Below are positions 1-7,179 of a DNA stretch of 34,842 bases, piece by piece. Location: contig JASHUU010000080.1 of NCBI GenBank assembly GCA_030039795.1, positions 1 to 34,842 of the forward strand, in the 5' to 3' direction. The notes beneath the pieces are model-generated. The model ran no database searches, was not told the DNA's origin, and saw nothing but the letters and a program-made list of their open reading frames with translations. The first letter of the stretch is position 1. The number at the start of each line of letters is the position of its first letter. The translations under genes were made by a program, and so were the position numbers. Source of the stretch: Nitrososphaerales archaeon (lineage in GTDB: Archaea; Thermoproteota; Nitrososphaeria; Nitrososphaerales; Gagatemarchaeaceae).

Positions 1-1
1 G

Positions 2-178
2 TATCTTGTCCCAATGACACTCGTAATCGCCTATCTATGGATTCAATACTATGTCTTAGCGAGTCCCTTGGTGTTTGCCGAGTTGTCGCTCCCCGCAACT
101 CTACTCTGCTATGGCGTCATGATTACGCACAACTACAAGAAAGAAGTGGCGTCCCCCAAGAGTGAAACATCGAATTGA
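2..178 (+). CDS. C-terminal fragment of a membrane protein of unknown family (partial, runs off window start)
   Basis: Open frame 2 from window start: YLVPMTLVIAYLWIQYYVLASPLVFAELSLPATLLCYGVMITHNYKKEVASPKSETSN*, hydrophobic segments; distinctly lower GC than nuoA downstream. Confidence 0.5.
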   Translation, partial: YLVPMTLVIAYLWIQYYVLASPLVFAELSLPATLLCYGVMITHNYKKEVASPKSETSN

Positions 179-262
179 ATCCCCCTACCTACGAAACAGA
201 ACCTCGCGGCCCTGTAGATTATCTTAAATAGACTGAGAGGCTCCGCGGGGAAGGAAACAGGA

Positions 263-631
263 ATGTCCCTCGGAGACATAGGCTTGGTCTTCGCCATGGG
301 GATGGTAGGCGTGGTGTTCACCACCCCAGTGGTCCTGGTCCCGAAGCTCCTCGGGCCGAAGAGGCCCAACCCGGTCAAGAACGCCCCCTTCGAGTGCGGC
401 CAGGTGCCGGTGGGCGCGGGCAAGATGCACTACATGATGCAGTACTATGCATACCTCCTGATGTTCATAGTCTTCGACGTGCTGTCGATGTTCCTCTACG
501 CCTGGGCCGCGGCCTACAAGCCGCTGGCGCTCGGCCTGACGGCCGACTGGGCGGTGACGCTCTTCATGGGGATGCTCTTCATCCCGATGGCTTTCGCCCT
601 GGTGCTGGCAGGGAGGCGCGACCTATGGTGA
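263..631 (+). CDS. nuoA: NADH-quinone oxidoreductase-like subunit A (NuoA)
   Basis: 122 aa, three TM segments, PFECGQ motif (NAPFECGQVPVG), followed by nuoB/C/D. Confidence 0.95.
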   Translation: MSLGDIGLVFAMGMVGVVFTTPVVLVPKLLGPKRPNPVKNAPFECGQVPVGAGKMHYMMQYYAYLLMFIVFDVLSMFLYAWAAAYKPLALGLTADWAVTLFMGMLFIPMAFALVLAGRRDLW

Positions 632-2280
632 CGGTGGAGAAGTCGGGGACGTTCCAGGTCCTCGTGGGCAAGGTCAACGACATACTCCAGTACGCCGTCG
701 GGGACCCGATGAGGTACCTGGCCAACTGGGGGAGGCTCTACTCTCTGTGGCCTGTGCATCTTGAGACGGCCTGTTGCGTCCCGCCCGACACCGTGCTGCT
801 CGGGGACAACAAGCCCATCTCCGAATACCGGGTCGGCGACGACGTTGCGGGCGCCGGCGGCCGCGTCACGGTCACGCAGACCTTCGCGAGGGAGTTCGAA
901 GGAAACCTGGTCAGGATCAACGGCGGAGGGATGCTTCCCGTCCTCGCCACTCCGGACCATCCAGTCTTCACGATGGGACGCGAGCTCCGGGGCGGGAAGG
1001 GAGTGTACTCTGGCGTGGGCACCTGGAAGAAAGCAGGGGACCTGGTCAGCGCTCCGCCGGTTAAGAAGAACGGGCGGTTCCTGTACCCGGACGGAGAGCA
1101 TGACTGCCTGCTCATCCCGCGGGTCGAGGGCACGGTCGGGGACAGGGCCATCTCGCTGGAGAGCTACGCCAACGAGCGCGGCCTGGACGTCGTCAGGGGC
1201 AGGGGGAAGAACCCGCCGCTCCGGTTTCCGCTGACAGCCGACACAGCCTGGCTCCTTGGAGTCTACGTGGCAGAAGGGTGGACGACGGAGAACCACGACG
1301 TCTGCTTCTCGTTCGGCCACGGCGAGGAGTCGCTCGTAAGCCGCGTCTCTGAGGTCTCAAAGTCGCTAGGATGCGCGCCGTTCGTGAAGGTCAGACCGAC
1401 GACCACTGTCGTCAGATTCTCCTCCAGTATACTCGCCCGGGCGCTGCGGGAGTGGTGCGGGCACCTCGCCGAGAACAAGAGGATCCCGGACTTCCTCCTC
1501 TTCCACAGGGATCCGGAGCTCCTGAAGGCGTTCGTCGCAGGATATCTGGAGGGCGACGGGAGCGAGACGGCCGACGCGAGGGGCCAGGTCTACGGAAGGG
1601 CCACGACGATGTCCAAGGTCCTCGCGCTCCAGCTGCAGCTGGCATACGCGAGGTTCGGCCAGTTCGCGCGTATCTCGGTCCGACACGCGGCCGGCGTCTC
1701 AGAGATAATGGGCCGTACGGTCAGGACGAAGGACTCGTACGAGCTGTGGGCGCTGAAGTCAGAGAGGAAGTGCGCCGACTTCCATGTCGGGGAGGACTTC
1801 ATCGCGGTCCCGATAACGTCGACATCCGAAGTCGGCTACTCGGGCCAGGTCAGCAACCTCGAGACGAGCGACAACACCTACCTAGTGTCGAACGCCGTCG
1901 TCCACAACTGCTCAGTCGAGGTAGGGGCGGCAGCAGGCTCGAGGTTCGACTTCGAGAGGTTCGGGACCCTCGAGGCATTCGGCTCCCTCAGGCAGTGCGA
2001 CCTGCTGATAGTCATGGGCACCGTGACGCGCAAGCTCGCGCCGAGGCTGAAGCTGATCTACGACCAGATGGCCGAGCCGCGGTGGGTGATAGCGATGGGA
2101 GCGTGCGCGATAACCGGCGGCCTCTACTTCGACTCTTACAACGTCCTCAGGGGGATAGACGACGTGATCCCGGTGGACGTCTTCGTCCCAGGCTGCCCGC
2201 CGAGGGCCGAGGCCCTTCTGCAGGGCATCGTCCTGCTGCAGGAGAAGATACGGAAGCTCCCGACGCTGAGCGGCTCGTGA
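625..2280 (+). CDS. nuoB: NADH-quinone oxidoreductase-like subunit B (NuoB) precursor containing an in-frame intein
   Basis: MVTVEKSGTFQVLVGKVNDILQYAVGDPMRYLANWGRLYSLWPVHLETAC | intein | CSVEVGAAAGSRFDFERFG...CDLLIVMGTVTRKLAPRLKLIYDQM...GACAITGG...VPGCPPRAEALLQGI. Start overlaps nuoA stop (ATGGTGA). Confidence 0.95.
   Translation: MVTVEKSGTFQVLVGKVNDILQYAVGDPMRYLANWGRLYSLWPVHLETACCVPPDTVLLGDNKPISEYRVGDDVAGAGGRVTVTQTFAREFEGNLVRINGGGMLPVLATPDHPVFTMGRELRGGKGVYSGVGTWKKAGDLVSAPPVKKNGRFLYPDGEHDCLLIPRVEGTVGDRAISLESYANERGLDVVRGRGKNPPLRFPLTADTAWLLGVYVAEGWTTENHDVCFSFGHGEESLVSRVSEVSKSLGCAPFVKVRPTTTVVRFSSSILARALREWCGHLAENKRIPDFLLFHRDPELLKAFVAGYLEGDGSETADARGQVYGRATTMSKVLALQLQLAYARFGQFARISVRHAAGVSEIMGRTVRTKDSYELWALKSERKCADFHVGEDFIAVPITSTSEVGYSGQVSNLETSDNTYLVSNAVVHNCSVEVGAAAGSRFDFERFGTLEAFGSLRQCDLLIVMGTVTRKLAPRLKLIYDQMAEPRWVIAMGACAITGGLYFDSYNVLRGIDDVIPVDVFVPGCPPRAEALLQGIVLLQEKIRKLPTLSGS
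775..1908 (+). mobile_element. Intein with LAGLIDADG (DOD) homing endonuclease domain inside NuoB (~378 aa)
   Basis: N-terminal Cys1 block A CVPPDTVLLGDNKPISEYRVGDDV; block B LATPDHPVF (TxxH); endonuclease motifs WLLGVYVAEG and FVAGYLEGDGS; C-terminal block YLVSNAVVHN followed by Cys+1. Flanks join to give the conserved NuoB ...LETACCSVEV... Confidence 0.96.
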
Positions 2281-2290
2281 CACTGCGGCC

Positions 2291-2821
2291 ATGAGTCAGG
2301 CAGCGACGACACCGCCGGCGGCGCCCGCGAAGCCGGCCCCGCCCCAGGCGAAGCCGGAGCCCGTCCGGGCCGCGGACGTCGCGTCCAAGATAAGGGCCAG
2401 GTTCCCCGAGGCGAAGGTCGACTGGATGAAGGAGAGGCGCCTGAAGGTGACGGTCCCACCGGAGAAGATCAAGGACGTCTCGTCATTCGCGAAGGTCGAG
2501 CTCGGGTTCGACCACATCAGCACCGTCAGCGGGGTCGACTGGATAGCGAAGAACGAACTGGAAGTGGTGTACTTCGTCGGCTCGACCGCGCCTGGATGGG
2601 TCGACTTCGTGCTGGCCATCGCCGAGAGGATCCCGCGCGACAACCCGGTGGCCCAGACGCTCGTCGGGGTGTGGACCGGCGCCGACTACAACGAGAGGGA
2701 GACCCATGAGATGCTGGGCATCAACTTCCAGGGGCACCCGAGCCCGGCCCACCTCCTCCTACCCGAGGACTGGAACGACCTGCCGCCGCTCAGGAAGGAC
2801 TACGTGTCCCCCGGGAGATGA
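2291..2821 (+). CDS. nuoC: NADH-quinone oxidoreductase-like subunit C (NuoC)
   Basis: 176 aa; ...NPVAQTLVGVWTGADYNERETHEMLGINFQGHP...LLLPEDWNDLPPLRKDY typical of 30-kDa subunit. Confidence 0.95.
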   Translation: MSQAATTPPAAPAKPAPPQAKPEPVRAADVASKIRARFPEAKVDWMKERRLKVTVPPEKIKDVSSFAKVELGFDHISTVSGVDWIAKNELEVVYFVGSTAPGWVDFVLAIAERIPRDNPVAQTLVGVWTGADYNERETHEMLGINFQGHPSPAHLLLPEDWNDLPPLRKDYVSPGR

Positions 2822-2867
2822 GACCACGGCCCTAGAGTCTGAGTACACCCCGGACGCGGACAGGATA

Positions 2868-3944
2868 ATGGCGGTCTCGCTCGGGCCGCAGCACCCGGGC
2901 GCGGGCCATTTCAGGATCAAGCTCTGGCTCGACGGCGACTTCCTCGTGCGCTCCGAGCCCGACGCCGGCTACGTCCACAGGGGGGAGGAGAAGATGGGCG
3001 AGTACAGGAACTACATCCAGAACGTGCCGCACCTCGAGCGGCCGGTCATACTCGACTCCTCGAATATCCTGCTCGCGTACTCGCTGGGCGTCGACGAGCT
3101 GATGGGCGTGACCGCCCCGCCGAGGGCTCAGTACCTGCGGGTGATAATGAGCGAGGCCAACAGGATCATCTCGCACATGTACTTCCTCGGCATAATGGGG
3201 ATCTTCGTGGGCCACTCCACGATGATCGAGTGGGCCATGGGGGACAGGGACTTCTGGATCGACTTCGCGGAGAGGATCGGGGGCGCCAGGGTGACCTTCG
3301 CATACGTCATCCCGGGCGGCGTGAGGAACGACATCCCGGAGTTCGCGATAGAGAAGGGCCTGAAGACGTGCGACTGGTTCGAGAAGAGGATGGACGAGTA
3401 CGAGAAGATATTCCTGAAGAACCCGGTCTTCGTGCAGCGCTCGCACGCGGTCGGAGTGCTGTCGAGCAAGGACGCCATCGACCTGGGTAGCACGGGGACC
3501 GTGCTGAGGGCCTCGGGCGTGAAGCACGACCTGAGGAGGGACGAGCCTTACTGCGCGTACCCGGAGCTGGAGTTCGACGTCCCGGTGCTCAACGACGGCG
3601 ACTCGTGGGCGAGGTCGTACATCGCCCTGCTGGAGATGCGCGAGTCGGTCAAGATAATCAGGCAGTGCCTCAAGAAGCTCCCGCCGGGCTCCGTCAGGCT
3701 CAAGCTCGGCCCCCAGCCCCGCGTCCCGCCTGGAGAGGTCTACTCCAGGACCGAGGCGGCAAGGGGCGAGATGAGCTATCACATCGTGAGCGACGGCTCG
3801 CCGAGGCCGTACAGGCTGAAAATCGGGACGCCGAGCTTCAAGAACCTGAGGGCCCTGCCCCACCTGCTCAGGAACGTGCACGTGGCTGACATACCGGTCA
3901 TCTATTGGAGTTTAAATTATTGGCCGGTCGAAGCGGACCGATAG
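2868..3944 (+). CDS. nuoD: NADH-quinone oxidoreductase-like subunit D (NuoD); start codon uncertain
   Basis: GPQHPGAGHFRIKLWLDGD...VHRGEEKMGEYRNYIQNVPHLER... ending SLNYWPVEADR; homologous-looking residues (ADRI) precede the ATG at 2868 in frame. Confidence 0.93.
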   Translation: MAVSLGPQHPGAGHFRIKLWLDGDFLVRSEPDAGYVHRGEEKMGEYRNYIQNVPHLERPVILDSSNILLAYSLGVDELMGVTAPPRAQYLRVIMSEANRIISHMYFLGIMGIFVGHSTMIEWAMGDRDFWIDFAERIGGARVTFAYVIPGGVRNDIPEFAIEKGLKTCDWFEKRMDEYEKIFLKNPVFVQRSHAVGVLSSKDAIDLGSTGTVLRASGVKHDLRRDEPYCAYPELEFDVPVLNDGDSWARSYIALLEMRESVKIIRQCLKKLPPGSVRLKLGPQPRVPPGEVYSRTEAARGEMSYHIVSDGSPRPYRLKIGTPSFKNLRALPHLLRNVHVADIPVIYWSLNYWPVEADR

Positions 3945-3945
3945 T

Positions 3946-5058
3946 TCAGCCACCAGCAAGAATAGCCCCCCGCCTGGCATAGTAGATTCTCTCCGCTTCC
4001 TTCACGTATGCGTTCCGCTCAGCTCTGATTCCTTCCAGTAACGAGTCCCAAGCAGCTTCGAAATCTCCTGCGCGTTCTGCCTCACTTGCTAGATATTGTG
4101 CCAACACGATCTCCTTCTTCGCGACCTTCTCCGGATGCCTTATCGGAAGCATCTCTAGCGTTAGTTTGACATCACTTCGCCTCCAGACTCTTAGCTGCCA
4201 GACGTCCCCGCCAGGGGAGAGTTCAGTGGCGCCATGTCTGACCAGCCTTGAGTAGATGCCCAGCTCCTCTAAGCCTGAGAACACCCTGAGCAAGAGCTCT
4301 TTGTCCGAGTTCGTAATCGAAAGTTCATACCATCCAGTAGAGTTTCTGGTGATAGAACCCTCGGCGTCGAACAACCCGGCTACGTAGTGGGCGAAACTCG
4401 CAGGAGCAAGGTCTGAGCTCAAAACGTTGTGGTCGAGCAGGAAGTCGAAACTTCTGTCCAAGTCAAAGGTGAAAGCCCACTCAAATCCTGTCAGTCTGCT
4501 CCTCTTCGGACTAGTGTAGAGAGGTCCGTAGCCACCGAAGCATGACTTCAGGAGATCACGCATCGCAGGATGAGTCGAAGCTGTCTTGACACGGATTAGG
4601 CGCCCGTGGCTAGCGACGTATAGGTCGCCTTGTGTGAGACCCCTGAGGTACGCTTTGCCATCGGAACCTCCCGCGAATGACACGCGACTGTGCTTAGTCG
4701 CTGACTCGATTTGAGCTGAGACCTTGTCCCTGATTTCAGTCCCCTCCTTCCTCAGGTGATTCCAGACGGTTACGGAATCCACCAGACGACCTGCAATCTG
4801 CCTCAGCGACTCGCCGGCTTGGTACCTCCGAACCCACTCGGAGGTCATCTCCTCGGTCACCTTCCGAATGTGTTCTGCTCTGTCTCTTCGGCCGATGCCG
4901 TTCTTCCTGAGGTGATATAGGATGGTCGACTCTGCCGTCTTGTTACTTGGATAGTTCAGTCCGTATGCCTTGGCAATCTTCGAGGCCGAGAGTTTCTCAA
5001 CCAGATATAGCCTCTCGAGGTCTTCCTTCTTCGGAGGCCAAGTGAGACCTTCAGGCAA
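3946..5058 (-). CDS. Free-standing LAGLIDADG-family homing endonuclease-like protein with N-terminal helix-turn-helix repeats
   Basis: LRGLTQGDLYV and HYVAGLFDAEGSITRN motifs in a 370-aa ORF; HTH-like repeats LSASKIAKAYGLNYP and ESLRQIAGRLVDSVTVWNHLRKEG; lower GC than neighbours; TTG start. Confidence 0.85.
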   Translation of the reverse strand: MPEGLTWPPKKEDLERLYLVEKLSASKIAKAYGLNYPSNKTAESTILYHLRKNGIGRRDRAEHIRKVTEEMTSEWVRRYQAGESLRQIAGRLVDSVTVWNHLRKEGTEIRDKVSAQIESATKHSRVSFAGGSDGKAYLRGLTQGDLYVASHGRLIRVKTASTHPAMRDLLKSCFGGYGPLYTSPKRSRLTGFEWAFTFDLDRSFDFLLDHNVLSSDLAPASFAHYVAGLFDAEGSITRNSTGWYELSITNSDKELLLRVFSGLEELGIYSRLVRHGATELSPGGDVWQLRVWRRSDVKLTLEMLPIRHPEKVAKKEIVLAQYLASEAERAGDFEAAWDSLLEGIRAERNAYVKEAERIYYARRGAILAGG

Positions 5059-5173
5059 CGTTGTGGAATGTCAACAGAGTATTTAACGGCCAATCAGACG
5101 TTCTGCCACTGGGAGAATCCGAAACGCGAAGGCGGGGGCTAAAGCTTAACTAAAAATCCTGCGAGACCTCCTT

Positions 5174-5563
5174 GTGGCGACGGACGACGACATCCTGAAG
5201 GAGCTCCAGGAGATTCACAAGCTCCTGACGCCCGCTCCCGCCCCTCCCCCGCCTCCGAAGAAGGGCCTGATAGGGGAGTTCAAGGACTTCCTGACCACCT
5301 ACAAGGTCCTCGGCCTGGCGGTGGCGTTCATACTGGGCCTCTACCTTGGGATGCTCGTCCAGGCGCTCGTCAAGGACCTGATCCTCCCTACGATCGGGAT
5401 CCCCCTGGGCCCCATAGTCGGGAACCTCGCCACTTACACCGTCATGTTCGCGCACCAGACGTTCGGAGTGGGGGACTTCCTCAACAACCTGATCACCTTC
5501 ATCATCGTGGCGTTCGTGATCTTCCTCATCGTTAAGATGGCCAACAGGTACAAGATCGCCTGA
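5174..5563 (+). CDS. MscL-family large-conductance mechanosensitive channel-like protein
   Basis: GEFKDFLTTYKVLGLAVAFILGLYLGMLVQALVKDLILPTIGIPLG; two TM segments; GTG start. Confidence 0.8.
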   Translation: MATDDDILKELQEIHKLLTPAPAPPPPPKKGLIGEFKDFLTTYKVLGLAVAFILGLYLGMLVQALVKDLILPTIGIPLGPIVGNLATYTVMFAHQTFGVGDFLNNLITFIIVAFVIFLIVKMANRYKIA

Positions 5564-5659
5564 CACGCCGCTTTGTGAACCAAGTTTCACAACCCCGTCC
5601 AACGTTCTTGTCAGCGTCAGTCATGTCCGCCGTCGCCTGACATCGCCCTCGATATCACG

Positions 5660-6304
5660 ATGAGCAGCAAATTCGAAAAGGGATGGAACACGCAGGCCAA
5701 CAACGAGCCTTTCTCCCAGCAGGTCCGCGACACAGTGCGCGGCCCACAGCCAATGCGACCCCAGATCCAGAAGGCCACGCAGCAGCTCACAGGCGAGATC
5801 AACCGCCTCGACCAGGCGATGAACAGGCTGAAGCAGCGCGAGAACTCCATATTCAAGAAGACGGTCACGGCCGTCCAGGCCCACGACCAGGAGTCGAGCA
5901 AAGCCTACTCGAACGAGCTCGCAGAGGTGCGCAAGATGCAGAAGATAGTCACGCAGTCCAAGATAGCACTGGAGCAGATCACCACCAGGCTCCAGACGGT
6001 CACAGACATAGGCGACTTCGCGGCCACGATCGCGCCCGCGATCGGGGTCATCAGGAACGTCAGGACAACCCTCGGCGAGGCGATGCCGGACGCCCAGGGA
6101 GCCCTCGGCGAGATCGGAGCGCAGCTCAGCTCGATCATGTCGGACGTCGGCCAGATAACGGGCACGACGTTCTACCAGGCCGAGAACAGCGAGGAGGCGA
6201 ACAAGATCCTCTCCGAGGCGGCTGCGATAGCCGAGAAGAGGATGAGCGAGTCGCTCCCGGAAGTCCCCAACACGGCGGGCCAGTCCATCTTCACGAGCGA
6301 ATAG
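5660..6304 (+). CDS. CdvB-like ESCRT-III (Snf7 family) protein
   Basis: 214 aa coiled-coil protein: ATQQLTGEINRLDQAMNRLKQRENSIFKKTVTAVQAHDQESSKAYSNELAEVRKMQKIVTQSKIALEQITTRLQTVTDIGDFAATIAPAIGVIRNVR. Confidence 0.85.
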   Translation: MSSKFEKGWNTQANNEPFSQQVRDTVRGPQPMRPQIQKATQQLTGEINRLDQAMNRLKQRENSIFKKTVTAVQAHDQESSKAYSNELAEVRKMQKIVTQSKIALEQITTRLQTVTDIGDFAATIAPAIGVIRNVRTTLGEAMPDAQGALGEIGAQLSSIMSDVGQITGTTFYQAENSEEANKILSEAAAIAEKRMSESLPEVPNTAGQSIFTSE

Positions 6305-6340
6305 GCAAACCCAGAGGGCAGCTCGGCGCCGCGCCGGGCG

Positions 6341-6352
6341 ACCCTTTTTCTT
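6341..6352 (+). terminator. T-rich putative termination signal downstream of the cdvB-like gene
   Basis: accctttttctttg about 40 nt after the stop codon. Confidence 0.4.
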
Positions 6353-6423
6353 TGTGAAAGTCGCAGGCAGCGCTCCATGGGGCGGCCTCGCGTGCTCGAG
6401 TCTGCGGTGGAATCCGTGACGGC

Positions 6424-7125
6424 CTAGATCGGGGGACTCGAAGCGGTCCACAGGAGCTCGATGAACTGCCGGAAGTGGCTGGCCACCGCCTGGCTGTCGA
6501 TCCAGCCGCAGGCGGAGTGGTCGGGCAGCCCGATCAGGGCGACCTTGCCGTCTACGAGCATGTCGAACGCGATCTGGCTGCCGGTCCTGATCTCGACTCC
6601 GGCGGGGAGGAGGCCCAGCGCGCCCTCGTCGGAGATGGCCCTGACCTTGACACCCCTCTCCACTGCGTCGGCGAGGAGCTGCATTATCCCTGCGTCCTCG
6701 ATCCCCATCGCGGGGGCGATGAGGATTATGCTCTCCTTCGCCTCCCTCAGGAGCTCGTAAATCTTCAGCAGGACCTTCTCGCTCCCTTTGATCGTGTAGA
6801 CGAGCTCCGCGGTCTGGAGCGCGTCCGCCCTGTAGACCTTCTCGAGCGACGCGAACACGTCCTCCAGCCTGGACGTGACCATGGCCTTCACCGTGCCGGG
6901 CCTCTTCGCCCTGTAGGTCACGGGCTTGGCGAGGACCTCCTCGATCCACCCCTTCTCTTCCAGGCCCTCCAGCGCAGGGTAGACGCTCGTGTAGGGGATG
7001 CGCGCGTCCTTCGCGACCTTCTTCGGCTCGGAGGGGCCCAGGCTCACCAGCGAGACGTAAGACTTGGCCTCGTAGCTGGAGAGGCCGAAGGCCCTCAGGT
7101 CTTCCTCGATGGCGTGGTCGCGCAT
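6424..7125 (-). CDS. TrmB-family transcriptional regulator
   Basis: MRDHAIEEDLRAFGLSSYEAKSYVSLVSLGPSEPKKVAKDARIPYTSVYPALEGLEEKGWIEE; 233 aa with C-terminal sensor domain. Confidence 0.88.
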   Translation of the reverse strand: MRDHAIEEDLRAFGLSSYEAKSYVSLVSLGPSEPKKVAKDARIPYTSVYPALEGLEEKGWIEEVLAKPVTYRAKRPGTVKAMVTSRLEDVFASLEKVYRADALQTAELVYTIKGSEKVLLKIYELLREAKESIILIAPAMGIEDAGIMQLLADAVERGVKVRAISDEGALGLLPAGVEIRTGSQIAFDMLVDGKVALIGLPDHSACGWIDSQAVASHFRQFIELLWTASSPPI

Positions 7126-7148
7126 TCCGTGATGCGGAGTCGAAGCTC

Positions 7149-7165
7149 TTATATAGCATTTTATT
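7149..7165. promoter_or_regulatory. Divergent promoter region with TATA-like elements for trmB-like gene (minus) and GGR gene (plus)
   Basis: ttatatagcattttatta between divergent starts at 7125 (minus) and 7180 (plus), spacing compatible with leaderless transcripts. Confidence 0.5.
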
Positions 7166-7179
7166 AGTTAAAACGAATA

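Noticed and set aside
394-624. N-terminal extension of the nuoB ORF back to 394
   Set aside because: Overlaps nuoA out of frame; the ATG at 625 gives the expected NuoB N-terminus with ATGGTGA overlap.
514-1320. Long antisense ORF opposite nuoB/intein (268 aa)
   Set aside because: Arg/Pro-rich composition typical of antisense frames in high-GC DNA; overlaps the clear nuoB-intein coding strand.
2832-3881. 349-aa antisense ORF opposite nuoD
   Set aside because: Low-complexity antisense translation; nuoD is unambiguous on the plus strand.
5621-7159. 512-aa minus ORF spanning cdvB-like and trmB-like genes
   Set aside because: Shadow frame of two well-supported genes, Arg-rich; no recognisable domain.
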